Assembly (NCBI GenBank): GCA_958296295.1 | Contig: OY282460.1 | Coordinates: forward strand, 1,302,001-1,366,000 | Direction: 5' to 3' | From: an uncultured Pseudomonadales bacterium | GTDB taxonomy: Bacteria > Pseudomonadota > Gammaproteobacteria > Pseudomonadales > Azotimanducaceae | Length of the DNA: 64,000 nucleotides | Part shown: positions 33,728 through 43,424 of the stretch, in pieces | Numbering within the stretch: position 1 is the stretch's first letter | Layout of the letters: each line of letters begins with the position of its first letter | The notes under the pieces: model-generated | Database searches by the model: none | What the model was told of the DNA's origin: nothing | What the model saw: only the letters and a program-made list of their open reading frames with translations | Program-made: the position numbers and the translations under genes

Positions 33728-33745
33728 GAAGATTATCAAATCTTC
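33728..33745. promoter_or_regulatory. Operator copy A: GAAGATT-N4-AATCTTC
   Basis: GAAGATT (33728-33734), four bases, AATCTTC (33739-33745): a perfect 7-bp dyad starting 6 bp upstream of the AlbA_2 regulator ATG, where a bound protein would block initiation. Same half-sites and spacing as copy B, 50 bp further upstream. Confidence 0.65.
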
Positions 33746-33776
33746 CTTAGGGAAAGAACTATTCTAGCATTTCCTG

Positions 33777-33796
33777 GGAAGATTCTAGAATCTTCC
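33777..33796. promoter_or_regulatory. Operator copy B: 20-bp perfect palindrome
   Basis: GGAAGATTCTAGAATCTTCC is its own reverse complement. Its core is GAAGATT-N4-AATCTTC, identical in half-sites to copy A, with centres exactly 50 bp apart (about five helical turns). A TAGAAT -10-like hexamer lies between the two sites on the minus strand; no good -35 is visible. Confidence 0.7.
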
Positions 33797-33938
33797 AAAA
33801 CAGAGATTGCGATGCTCAGACACGGGGTGACACGGGCCGTCGCCAGCATTGAACTCCAACGGCCCGCACCGCCACCTTCGCTCCCGCGTCCTCGACGGCC
33901 CGCCATCTTCGTCCCCGGCGAGGCCAAGGGCATTGTTT

Positions 33939-33957
33939 TTTGGCCTTGACAGCCAAA
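33939..33957. promoter_or_regulatory. Inverted repeat with central TTGACA upstream of DUF4143 ATPase
   Basis: TTTGGC (33939-33944) and GCCAAA (33952-33957) flank a 7-nt centre that contains TTGACA. The nearest -10-like TATTAT (33976-33981) is 24 bp away, too far for a standard promoter. It could be an operator or a misplaced -35. Confidence 0.35.
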
Positions 33958-34001
33958 GGCGTATCGCTCAGGCTCTATTATTGTAGTAAATCGGGCTGTC
34001 C

Positions 34002-35180
34002 ATGATGGATTTACAACAACATGTCATGCGCGTCGGGTTGCTCGACGCCGTGCGCCGGGGCCTATCCGAAGCACCGGTGCTCGCCGTGCTCGGTGCCCGC
34101 CAAGTCGGCAAGACGACGTTGGCCCAAGAGGTGGCGTCTAGCTGGCGGGGGCCGACCACCGTGTTCGATTTGGAGGTGGCCGCGGTGCGCGAGGCGCTCT
34201 CCCAGACGCCGGAAACCACGTTGCGAGAGCGCGAAGGTTTGGTGGTGATCGACGAAGTGCAAAGGCTCCCAGCCCTGTTCGAGACCCTGCGCCCGATCTG
34301 CGACGACCGCAGCCGGCGGGCCGTGTTTCTTCTGCTCGGCAGCGCCTCTTGGGATCTCATCCAAGGCGTATCCGAAACGCTCGCGGGTCGCGTGCAGTTT
34401 GTAGACGTGGGTGGCTTGGCGCTGACGGAGACCGGAGTGGAGCATCAGGATCGGCTGTGGATGCGCGGCGGTTTTCCACGCGCATGGCTGGCACCTTCCG
34501 CGGCGGCTTGGACACGCTGGATGGAGTCCTTCTCGCGAACCTTCCTGGAACGGGACATTCCAAACTTGGGGTTGCGTGCGCCACCCGAGGCGCTCGGCCG
34601 TTTCTGGCGGATGCTGGCGCACTACCACGGCCAGGTTTGGAATGCCGCTGAGCTGGCCCGTTCCTTGGACGTAAGCCCTCGGCAGGCGAACCGCTATCGC
34701 GACTTTCTGGCCGGCGCCTTCATGGTGCGGACAGTGCCGCCGTGGTACGAGAACGTGGGCAAACGCATCGTGAAATCCCCCAAGGTGTACCTGCGCGACA
34801 GCGGCATTCTGCACTTCCTGCTCGGCCTTGAAGAATTGGCGGAACTGCGCCTGCATCCGCGCTACGGCGCCAGCTGGGAAGGCTTCGCGTTGGAACAAAC
34901 GTTGCTGACCCACGGCCAACGCCAAGCCTACTTCTACGCCACCCAGCGTGGCGCGGAACTGGATTTGCTGCTGCTGCGCCACGGCCGGCGTTGGGGCTTC
35001 GAGTTCAAGTGTACAGATGCCCCCCGCACCACCAAATCCATGCGCATCGTCGCCAAGGACCTGGGCTTGAGCCACCTCTGGGTGATCTACCCGGGCGATC
35101 TGGCATATGGCCTCGCGGAGAACATCAGCGCGTTGCCGTTGAAGCAGATCGGCACGGTCTCGTCGGCGTTCCAGAGGTGA
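34002..35180 (+). CDS. ATP-binding protein with DUF4143 domain
   Basis: A 392-residue AAA_14/DUF4143 protein. Walker A GARQVGKTT (about residues 31-39) and Walker B LVVIDEVQRLP lie in the N-terminal ATPase. FSRTFLERDIPNLGL and SPKVYLRDSGILHFLLGL are typical of DUF4143. The C-terminus has a PD-(D/E)xK-like core: GAELDLLLLRHGRRWGFEFK. The family is widespread and function is unproven; some members are studied in toxin-antitoxin or defence contexts. A second, divergent DUF4143 protein lies at 38499-39641. The next gene starts 77 bp downstream on the same strand. Confidence 0.88.
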   Translation: MMDLQQHVMRVGLLDAVRRGLSEAPVLAVLGARQVGKTTLAQEVASSWRGPTTVFDLEVAAVREALSQTPETTLREREGLVVIDEVQRLPALFETLRPICDDRSRRAVFLLLGSASWDLIQGVSETLAGRVQFVDVGGLALTETGVEHQDRLWMRGGFPRAWLAPSAAAWTRWMESFSRTFLERDIPNLGLRAPPEALGRFWRMLAHYHGQVWNAAELARSLDVSPRQANRYRDFLAGAFMVRTVPPWYENVGKRIVKSPKVYLRDSGILHFLLGLEELAELRLHPRYGASWEGFALEQTLLTHGQRQAYFYATQRGAELDLLLLRHGRRWGFEFKCTDAPRTTKSMRIVAKDLGLSHLWVIYPGDLAYGLAENISALPLKQIGTVSSAFQR

Positions 35181-35257
35181 GAGTGGCGAAAAACGCTGGG
35201 TGCCTAGCGGTCTTCGCACGCGCCAGGCACCTTTGCGCTAGGGCGTACACTGACGCC

Positions 35258-36358
35258 ATGAACACGGTGGTGCCGCACCTCTTTCGCCCCGGCGACGGCG
35301 CGCTGCCGCCGGCGCTCACTGGGCGCGATGTTCAACAAGCGGTGTTGTCGCGGTGCTTGGCGGACTTGGTCGCTGGATTTGCGCCGCCGCATGACGTCGT
35401 CTTGCTGGGCCCGCGCGGGAACGGCAAGACCACGCTGTTGAATTGGTTCAAGGGCGTCTGCGCCAAGAAGTCGGTGGATGTGGTGGCCTTGACGCCGCGG
35501 CGCGTTCCCATGCACGAAGCCCTTGCAGAGGCGCTCGGACCGAGGAGGGGCATTGCCAAATGGCTGCCGCGTGCCGCGCACACGGACCTCACTGGCGCGT
35601 TGACGGCGCGTTGCCGCCGAAGGCCGCTGGCCGTGCTGGTCGACGAAGCGCACACGCTCGACAGCAAGATCGGCGGCACGTTGCTCAACGTCAGCCAGGA
35701 AGTGCGCGCCGATGCGCCGTTTCTGCTCGTGCTGGCCGGTACGCCGGGCCTGCCAGATCGCCTGAGAGAGATGGATGCGTCGTTCTGGTCGCGGCTGGCC
35801 GAGGGCTTGCTTGGCGTTGGGCGCCTAGACGACGCCTCGGCGCGAGCAGCGCTGTCGGAGCCGTTGCAGGCGCATGGCGTTGGCATCGACGCGGATGCAT
35901 TGGACGCCGTAATCGAACACAGTCAACGCTATCCCTACTTCATCCAACTCTGGGGCGATGCGCTGTGGAAGCAACGTACCACCGCGGACGCGACACCCAT
36001 TGATGCGGCCGCCGTCGCCTCGGCACGGCCTACCGTAGTCGCCCAGGTGGCCGACTACTACCAGAGCCGTTACGACGAACTGCGCGCGGAAGGAGTGCTC
36101 GCCGCCGCCAAGGCAGTCGCGCCTCTCTTCCAAGCCCGCATCAACGCCACGGCGCAAGAGCATGAGCTAGACGTCGCGCTCGCGAAAGCTGGCATTGAAG
36201 ATGCAGCCGGTCGCCTCCTCGCACTCCGGGCTCTGAATCGCCTAGGCTACGTTTGGCGACCGCCGGGACAAATGCCGCCAATCGCTTGGAGCGCCGGCAT
36301 ACCGTCGCTGATGACGTTCGTTCTCGAAGCCGGGAGCAAGCTGGGGCCGTGCCTATAG
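35258..36358 (+). CDS. P-loop ATPase, AAA family, unknown role
   Basis: A 366-residue ATPase with Walker A GPRGNGKTT (about residues 51-59), Walker B LAVLVDEAHTLD and sensor-like LLVLAGTPGLPDRLR. The last 100 residues look like a winged helix (YDELRAEGVLAAAKAVAPLF to LLALRALNRLGYVWRPPGQM). The N-terminus (VVPHLFRPGDGALPPALTGR) is typical of a recurrent bacterial family annotated only as ATP-binding protein. The open frame extends to 34991, but the ATG at 35258 fits the domain start. No nuclease domain is visible. It could work with the DUF4143 gene upstream. Confidence 0.85.
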   Translation: MNTVVPHLFRPGDGALPPALTGRDVQQAVLSRCLADLVAGFAPPHDVVLLGPRGNGKTTLLNWFKGVCAKKSVDVVALTPRRVPMHEALAEALGPRRGIAKWLPRAAHTDLTGALTARCRRRPLAVLVDEAHTLDSKIGGTLLNVSQEVRADAPFLLVLAGTPGLPDRLREMDASFWSRLAEGLLGVGRLDDASARAALSEPLQAHGVGIDADALDAVIEHSQRYPYFIQLWGDALWKQRTTADATPIDAAAVASARPTVVAQVADYYQSRYDELRAEGVLAAAKAVAPLFQARINATAQEHELDVALAKAGIEDAAGRLLALRALNRLGYVWRPPGQMPPIAWSAGIPSLMTFVLEAGSKLGPCL

Positions 36359-36415
36359 GCGCTCGGTCCGTCGCACACGGATGCCAAAGATGCTTGTTGG
36401 CAAGATCAATTCAGA

Positions 36416-36426
36416 GTTACTGTAAC
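36416..36426. promoter_or_regulatory. Small palindrome upstream of orphan antitoxin
   Basis: GTTAC-T-GTAAC lies 25 bp before the ATG of the ParS-type antitoxin and overlaps a possible -10 (TACTGT) that is 18 bp from TTGTTG. It may be an operator or chance. Confidence 0.35.
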
Positions 36427-36450
36427 CGTCCATGGCTACGGAGGATCCAA

Positions 36451-36684
36451 ATGGCAGCAAGCCGCCTCACGCCGGCCGAATCGGATCGCACGGTGCGAAT
36501 CGCGCGCGTGGTCGACATGTCCCGTGTTTTGATGCGCGGCGATCTTGAAAAGACAAGACAGTGGCTGACGACGCCCCACGACTTGCTCGATGGCGAGTCC
36601 CCGTTGCAACGCGCCTCCACCGAGACCGGTGCGCGTGATGTGGAGCAGCTCGTCGGCCGCCTCCAACACGGGGTTTTTGGTTAG
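36451..36684 (+). CDS. MbcA/ParS/Xre-type antitoxin, toxin-binding domain only
   Basis: A 77-residue protein matching the C-terminal toxin-binding domain (DUF2384) of RES-Xre antitoxins: RLTPAESDRTVRIARV, a GDLEKTRQWLTTPHDLLDG segment and the terminal GARDVEQLVGRLQHGVFG. A GGAGG ribosome-binding site precedes the ATG at 36451, and there is no room for the usual N-terminal helix-turn-helix. The RES toxin gene that should follow is missing. Only about 12 codons after the stop (a TTG-started VRLERSRSTAL) look like a RES N-terminus before the frame runs into the tail of the opposite-strand gene. It is probably an orphan antitoxin. Confidence 0.78.
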   Translation: MAASRLTPAESDRTVRIARVVDMSRVLMRGDLEKTRQWLTTPHDLLDGESPLQRASTETGARDVEQLVGRLQHGVFG

Positions 36685-36742
36685 GTTAGAGCGTTCTCGA
36701 TCAACCGCTCTGGTCGCACCGGTCTCCTGCTTAGCGAAAGCA

Positions 36743-38362
36743 CTACAACGTCCAGACCGTCACTTTACCGTCCGCCACACGCCTCTCGCTCCGGCCATCG
36801 TCGGCACCGTCCCGGCTGTGTTCGCTCTTGCCGGGTTCGGCCCGCCGGTCGAACACCACCAGATGCCCTTCCTTCGCGCCGCACTGGGCCATGTAGCCTA
36901 GCGTCTGCGCGACGCCGCGCTCTACGACGCTTGTCATGCTCTGGCGGTCGGTGTCGCGCAGCGCCTTGCACTCGATCACGAACCGCTCCCACGTGTCGGA
37001 GGGCTGGCCTGCTCCCCGCGGCCACATCACTTGCAAATCCGTCGCTCCACGCCCTAGGCCGTACTCGCGCTCGATGCGCCCGCCGCCGTTTACCACCCTT
37101 TGCAAGTACGCTTGCAGAATCAACTGCGGCCCGGCCTCGCTGTAGTCCTTGAAGCGCCCCAGCCAATGCTCCGCGTGTTCGCCGTAGAACGTGCGGAAAG
37201 CCGCCAGCAGCTTGTTCAGATCCAGGCGGCCCGCTTCGTCCACATACCATGCGGTGTTCTGGTCCAAGGTGTCTTGCAGAACATACGCCAGCTGACGGGG
37301 AATCACTTCGCGGTAGATGGGGTTCGCCACCCGGGTGGGCGGGTCTGGCGCCACCAAACCCAGGTCGCGGACGTATTCCAAATCGGCCAGGTCATGGCCG
37401 GCGTCCCCGCCGCCGAGGATCGGCTCGATAACCCGCCACACTCGATTCTCTTCCAGCTTGTGCGCCAACTGGTCCAAATGCGTGGCGCGAGAGAGGATCA
37501 GTTCTTCCCGCGCGGTGTGGATGTCGTCCGCGCCGATTTCGCGCGCCCGGTCGCGCCCGGCGGGATTGTCGAAGCAGGCGCCGGCGCACAGCGCGTTCAC
37601 CAGCCACGGCTGGCCCTGCGTCTGCTCCCACACCGCCTCCTGCGCTGCGCCGGAGAAGCGCTGGCCGGTCTCCTCGGTGTGCTGCATGAGCAGTGCCAAC
37701 GTCTCCTCCTCGGTGAAGTCGCCCAGCCGTAGCGATTTCGCCGCGATATTGAACGGGCTGCCGCCCGCGACCACTTCGCCGGAGCTGGCCCGTGTCCGGT
37801 AGTCGCGGATGTCCCGCACGCCGCACAGCACCACGCTTTGCGGAAACGCCTGCGGGCGCTGCGGATAGCCAGCGCGCAGCTGGCGCAGCACGGAAAGAAG
37901 CGTGTCGCCCACCAGCGCATCCACCTCGTCCAACAGCAGCACCAACGGCGTCGGATTCTCCAAGCACCATTCCGTCAGCAAGTCCTTCAGGGCGTCGTCC
38001 GGCCCGGCCCGCTCCAACACTTCAGGCCAAGACCGGCGCGGATAGTCGTCGCCCAGCAATCGCGCGCTGCTGGCCAAACTGCTCAGAATGGAGCGCATGC
38101 CGCGCGCCGTGTCGTCGCGCGCCACTTGGCCCACTTCGGCGTTCACATACACGCACCTGAAGTCGCCCGCCTCGCCGCGATTCAGCGAGTCGCGCAGCGC
38201 GAGCAACGCCGAGGTCTTGCCCGTCTGCCGCGGCGCATGCAGCACGAAATAGCTCTGCTCCCGGATCAGATCCGGAAATCCGGCCACGCCCGCACGTTGC
38301 AACGGTTCGATGGCGTAGTGATCGCGCGGCCGAACCGGCCCGGCGGTGTTGAAACGGCGCAT
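36743..38362 (-). CDS. AAA ATPase with C-terminal PD-(D/E)xK-like domain
   Basis: A 539-residue protein of the AAA-like/DUF family that begins RRFNTAGPVRPRDHYAIEPL. Walker A is APRQTGKTS at about residue 43, Walker B PLVLLLDEVDALVGD, with sensor region SVVLCGVRDIRDY. The C-terminal third has GRGATDLQVMWPRG followed by FVIECKAL, a D...E-x-K core typical of restriction-like nucleases. The start is the ATG at 38362, the usual first residue of the family; another ATG lies five codons upstream. It stands convergent to the orphan antitoxin gene and divergent from the DUF4143 gene at 38499. Function is unknown. Confidence 0.86.
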   Translation of the reverse strand: MRRFNTAGPVRPRDHYAIEPLQRAGVAGFPDLIREQSYFVLHAPRQTGKTSALLALRDSLNRGEAGDFRCVYVNAEVGQVARDDTARGMRSILSSLASSARLLGDDYPRRSWPEVLERAGPDDALKDLLTEWCLENPTPLVLLLDEVDALVGDTLLSVLRQLRAGYPQRPQAFPQSVVLCGVRDIRDYRTRASSGEVVAGGSPFNIAAKSLRLGDFTEEETLALLMQHTEETGQRFSGAAQEAVWEQTQGQPWLVNALCAGACFDNPAGRDRAREIGADDIHTAREELILSRATHLDQLAHKLEENRVWRVIEPILGGGDAGHDLADLEYVRDLGLVAPDPPTRVANPIYREVIPRQLAYVLQDTLDQNTAWYVDEAGRLDLNKLLAAFRTFYGEHAEHWLGRFKDYSEAGPQLILQAYLQRVVNGGGRIEREYGLGRGATDLQVMWPRGAGQPSDTWERFVIECKALRDTDRQSMTSVVERGVAQTLGYMAQCGAKEGHLVVFDRRAEPGKSEHSRDGADDGRSERRVADGKVTVWTL

Positions 38363-38441
38363 GGCGGCATTATGCACTCGCGGTGGCCAGCCTCCGGCCC
38401 TGTCGCGTCACTCGGCGTGGTGCTAGCTATTTCCACTGCTG

Positions 38442-38467
38442 TCAAAAATACTCGCGTGTATTTTTGA
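38442..38467. promoter_or_regulatory. Perfect 10-bp inverted repeat between divergent ATPase genes
   Basis: TCAAAAATAC (38442-38451) and GTATTTTTGA (38458-38467) flank a 6-nt centre. The right arm overlaps the -35 of the rightward promoter, so it is a good repressor site. It lies between two divergent ATPase genes and could control both. Confidence 0.6.
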
Positions 38468-38492
38468 CTTTGGTTGAAATCACTCGTATGTT
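38464..38492 (+). promoter_or_regulatory. Promoter of DUF4143 ATPase giving a leaderless mRNA
   Basis: A -35 TTGACT (38464-38469), 17-bp spacer and -10 TATGTT (38487-38492). The predicted start point is 38498-38500, at the ATG at 38499 itself, and there is no ribosome-binding site. The transcript would then be leaderless. Confidence 0.5.
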
Positions 38493-38498
38493 TGGCGC

Positions 38499-39641
38499 AT
38501 GAGCGTGGTGCCACGTCATCTTCTGGATCAGATCGTCCAAGACTTGGCGCGCAAGATGGTGTTCTTGTCGGGGCCGCGGCAGGTTGGCAAGACCACTTTG
38601 GCCCGCAGCGTGCCGGGTGCGCAGGATGGCTACCTTAGCTGGGACATCTCGGCGCAGAGGGAGCGCATCTTGCGCCGCGAATTGCCAGCGGCGGCCCTCT
38701 GGGTTTTCGACGAGATTCACAAGTACAGCCGTTGGCGAGGCTTCCTCAAAGGCATCTACGACCAAGCTAGCGCCCGGCCAGACGACGCGCCGGTTGCCCG
38801 CCAGCGAATTCTGGTCACGGGCAGCGGCCGGCTGGAGCTGTTCGGCGCCGGCGGCGACTCGCTGCAGGGCCGCTACCACCTGCTGCGGTTGCACCCCTTC
38901 TCGGTCGCCGAGGCGGGCATTCTTGATGGCGACGGGCTGGCGCAGCTGCTGCGCCTCGGCGGATTTCCGGAACCGTTCCTCGGCGGCAACGAGACGCAGG
39001 CGCGACGTTGGTCGCGCCAGTACCGCGCGCGGCTGCTGGAGGAGGAAGTGCGCTCGCTGGAGAGGATTCAAGACTTGGGCAGGCTGGAGGAGATGATGCT
39101 GCGCCTGCCGGACTTGGTGGGATCGCCGCTCTCGGTGAACGCGCTGCGCGAGGATCTCCAAGTCGCCCACAAGACCGCCGCTTCTTGGCTCGACGCCTTG
39201 GAACGCCTGTTCGCCATATTCCGCGTTCCTCCCTTCGGCGCTCCGCGCATCCGCGCCGTGAAACAAGCGCGCAAGCACTACCACTTCGATTGGTCGATCG
39301 TGCGCGATCCGGGCGCCCGCTTCGAGAACCTGGTGGCTTGTCACCTGCTGAAGTGGGTTCACTTCCAGCAGGACGTTCAAGGCCGCGACGTGGAACTCCG
39401 GTTCTTCCGCGACGTGGACCGACGTGAAGTGGATTTCGTCGTCACGGAAGATCGGCAGCCCGTGCTGTTCGTGGAGTGCAAACTCGCCGATCGCGACATC
39501 GACCGCGCGTTGCGGTACTTGAAGACGCGCTTTCCAACCGCCCGAGCGGTGCAAATCGCCTTGAACGGCAACCGCGACTATCGCACCCCGGAAGGGGTGC
39601 GCGCCATGCCCGCCTTGGCCTTCCTGCGCGAGCTGGCGTGA
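38499..39641 (+). CDS. ATP-binding protein with DUF4143 domain (second copy)
   Basis: A 380-residue AAA_14/DUF4143 protein, clearly divergent from the one at 34002. Walker A GPRQVGKTT (about residues 28-36), Walker B ALWVFDEIHKY, YHLLRLHPFSVAEAG, and YRARLLEEEVRSLERI in the linker. The C-terminus has the nuclease-like core REVDFVVTEDRQPVLFVECK (D...E-x-K). The gene seems to be expressed from a promoter 7 bp upstream of its ATG. It ends 132 bp before lpd, marking the right edge of the accessory region. Confidence 0.88.
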   Translation: MSVVPRHLLDQIVQDLARKMVFLSGPRQVGKTTLARSVPGAQDGYLSWDISAQRERILRRELPAAALWVFDEIHKYSRWRGFLKGIYDQASARPDDAPVARQRILVTGSGRLELFGAGGDSLQGRYHLLRLHPFSVAEAGILDGDGLAQLLRLGGFPEPFLGGNETQARRWSRQYRARLLEEEVRSLERIQDLGRLEEMMLRLPDLVGSPLSVNALREDLQVAHKTAASWLDALERLFAIFRVPPFGAPRIRAVKQARKHYHFDWSIVRDPGARFENLVACHLLKWVHFQQDVQGRDVELRFFRDVDRREVDFVVTEDRQPVLFVECKLADRDIDRALRYLKTRFPTARAVQIALNGNRDYRTPEGVRAMPALAFLRELA

Positions 39642-39713
39642 AGGCGTGGGGCCCGCCGACAGTGTGCGGGTGGCGCTCGGTCCAACATTCGGTGTTGTCA
39701 AGCGCGGAGTTGA

Positions 39714-41207
<1,494 letters not shown>

Positions 41208-41248
41208 ATGTCGAGAGAGTCGAGAGAGGCTGTAGAGAAAGGCGACGG

Positions 41249-42418
41249 ATGAATCTGCACGAATACCAAGCGAAAGCGCTGTTTCGGGATTACGGCCTGC
41301 CGGTTTCCGCCGGCATCGCCGCCGGCTCGCCGGACGAGGCGGTGGCGGCTGCGAAGCGGCTCGGCGGCGAACGTTGGGTCTGCAAAGTGCAGGTGTACGC
41401 CGGTGGCCGGGGCAAGGCCGGCGGCGTGAAGCTGGTGCGAAGCCTGGACGAGGTGCGCGCGTTCGCCGAACGATGGCTGGGGCAGCGCCTTGTCACCATC
41501 CAAACGGACGCCGCCGGCCAGCCCGTGAGCAAGATCTTCGTCGAGGAGGCGGCGAACATCGACCGCGAACTCTATCTTGGCGCCGTGGTGGATCGCGCCA
41601 GCCGCCGAGTGGTGGTGATGGCGTCCACGGAGGGCGGCGTGGAGATAGAGCAAGTCGCCGCCGAGACGCCGGCGAAGATCCTGCGCGCCGCCATCGATCC
41701 GGGCATCGGCGCCCAACCCCATCAGGGCCGCGCGATGGCCTTCGCGCTGGGGCTGGTGGGCAAGCAGGTGGGCCAGTTCGCCAACATCTTTGGCAACCTT
41801 GCGCGACTGTTCCACGAGCGCGACTGTGCTCTGGTGGAAATCAACCCCTTGGTGGTCACGGGCGATGGCGACGTGCATTGTCTGGACGCCAAGATCAACG
41901 TGGACAACAACGCCCTCTATCGGCAGGCGGAACTCGCCGCGCAGCGCGACCCCACGCAAGAGGACGAGCGCGAGGCCAACGCCGACGAGTTCGGCCTGAA
42001 CTACGTTGCCCTGGACGGCAATATCGGCTGCATGGTGAACGGCGCCGGCTTGGCGATGGGCACCATGGATCTGGTCAAACTGCAAGGCGGCCAGCCGGCG
42101 AACTTCCTGGATGTCGGCGGCGGCGCCACCGAGGAAGCCGTCACCGAGGCGTTCAAGATCATCCTCTCCGACCACAACGTGAAGGCCGTGCTCATCAACA
42201 TCTTCGGCGGCATCGTCTCCTGCAAGACCATCGCCGAGGGCATCATCGCGGCGGTGAAGCAGGTGGATGTGCAGGTGCCGGTGGTGGTGCGTTTCGAGGG
42301 CAACAACGCCGCCGCCGGTCTGGCGGCCTTGGCGGAAAGCGGCCTCGCCATCGCCACGGCGGCGTCGCTGAAGGACGCCGCCGACAAGGTCGTGGCCGCC
42401 GCGGGAGCGGTGTCATGA
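41249..42418 (+). CDS. sucC: Succinyl-CoA synthetase beta subunit
   Basis: ATP-grasp subunit of succinyl-CoA synthetase (TCA cycle, cytoplasm). It starts [19 protein letters not shown]; further segments are [19 protein letters not shown] (nucleotide region), [19 protein letters not shown] with metal-binding residues, [13 protein letters not shown] and [14 protein letters not shown]. The length of 389 residues is normal. I start at the ATG at 41249 with an AAAGG-type ribosome-binding site; the frame stays open far upstream over lpd, which is shadow. It overlaps sucD by four bases (ATGA). Confidence 0.97.
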   Translation: MNLHEYQAKALFRDYGLPVSAGIAAGSPDEAVAAAKRLGGERWVCKVQVYAGGRGKAGGVKLVRSLDEVRAFAERWLGQRLVTIQTDAAGQPVSKIFVEEAANIDRELYLGAVVDRASRRVVVMASTEGGVEIEQVAAETPAKILRAAIDPGIGAQPHQGRAMAFALGLVGKQVGQFANIFGNLARLFHERDCALVEINPLVVTGDGDVHCLDAKINVDNNALYRQAELAAQRDPTQEDEREANADEFGLNYVALDGNIGCMVNGAGLAMGTMDLVKLQGGQPANFLDVGGGATEEAVTEAFKIILSDHNVKAVLINIFGGIVSCKTIAEGIIAAVKQVDVQVPVVVRFEGNNAAAGLAALAESGLAIATAASLKDAADKVVAAAGAVS

Positions 42419-43296
42419 GCATCTTGGTGGACGCGAACACCGTGGTCATTTGCCAGGGATTCACCGGCTCGCAAGGCACTTTGCACAGCGAACAGGCCAT
42501 CGCCTACGGCACGCGCCTGGCCGGGGGGGTGACGCCGGGCAGAGGCAGCGCCACCCATCTCGATCGGCCGGTGTTCAACACGGTGCGCGAAGCGGTGGCG
42601 GCAACCGGGGCCACGGCGTCGGTCATCTATGTGCCGGCGCGTTTGTGCAAGGACGCCATCCTTGAAGCTGTGGATGCCGGACTCGATCTGGTCGTGTGCA
42701 TCACGGAGGGCATCCCGACGTTGGACATGTTGGCCGTGAAACACCACATCGACGGCACGCGCACCCGTTTGGTGGGGCCGAACTGCCCCGGCGTCATCAC
42801 CCCTGGCGCGTGCAAGATCGGCATCATGCCCGGCGACATCCACCTGCCCGGCAATGTCGGCGTTGTGTCGCGCTCCGGAACGCTCACCTACGAGGCCGTG
42901 AAGCAGACGACGGACAAGGGCTACGGCCAATCCACCTGCGTCGGCATCGGCGGCGATCCCATCGCCGGCAGCAGCTTCGTGGACATTCTCGCCTTGTTCG
43001 AGGCGGACCCGGCCACCGAAGCCATCGTGATGGTGGGCGAGATCGGCGGCACCGCCGAGGAGGAGGCGGCCGAGTTCATCGGCGCCAACGTGACCAAGCC
43101 CGTCGTCGCCTACATCGCCGGCGTCACGGCGCCGCCCGGCAAACGCATGGGGCACGCCGGCGCAATCATCGCTGGAGGCAAGGGCACCGCGGCGGAGAAG
43201 TACGCGGCGCTCGAGGCGGCCGGAGCGCGCACTGTGCGCAGCTTGGCGGACATCGGCGACGCGCTCGGCGAGGCGACCGGGTGGGACGCCGGGTAA
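42415..43296 (+). CDS. sucD: Succinyl-CoA synthetase alpha subunit
   Basis: CoA-binding and phosphohistidine subunit, 293 residues. CoA motif [16 protein letters not shown] near the N-terminus, [11 protein letters not shown], the SGTLTYEAV region, [14 protein letters not shown], and the active-site His in [14 protein letters not shown]. Its ATG overlaps the sucC stop, so the two subunits are made together. The gene ends about 130 bp before the convergent larC. Confidence 0.98.
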   Translation: MSILVDANTVVICQGFTGSQGTLHSEQAIAYGTRLAGGVTPGRGSATHLDRPVFNTVREAVAATGATASVIYVPARLCKDAILEAVDAGLDLVVCITEGIPTLDMLAVKHHIDGTRTRLVGPNCPGVITPGACKIGIMPGDIHLPGNVGVVSRSGTLTYEAVKQTTDKGYGQSTCVGIGGDPIAGSSFVDILALFEADPATEAIVMVGEIGGTAEEEAAEFIGANVTKPVVAYIAGVTAPPGKRMGHAGAIIAGGKGTAAEKYAALEAAGARTVRSLADIGDALGEATGWDAG

Positions 43297-43424
43297 CCGC
43301 GCGGGCGGGGAAGGGCCGGCGCGAACACGATTCGTTGCGCTGAGGCGCCGCGGCGTCTAGCCCATCTCGGCGCGCTTGGGTTCGGTCCTTTGCGCGGTCT
43401 GCCGGGTGCCAACCGGGTGGGTTT

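Noticed and set aside
33939..33981. TTGACA at 33946 plus TATTAT at 33976 as a promoter of the DUF4143 gene
   Set aside because: The spacer would be 24 bp, too long for a sigma70 promoter. Only the inverted repeat is reported.
36686..36711. AGAGCG...CGCTCT hairpin as terminator after the antitoxin
   Set aside because: A 6-bp stem with a 12-nt loop and no T-run. Too weak to call.
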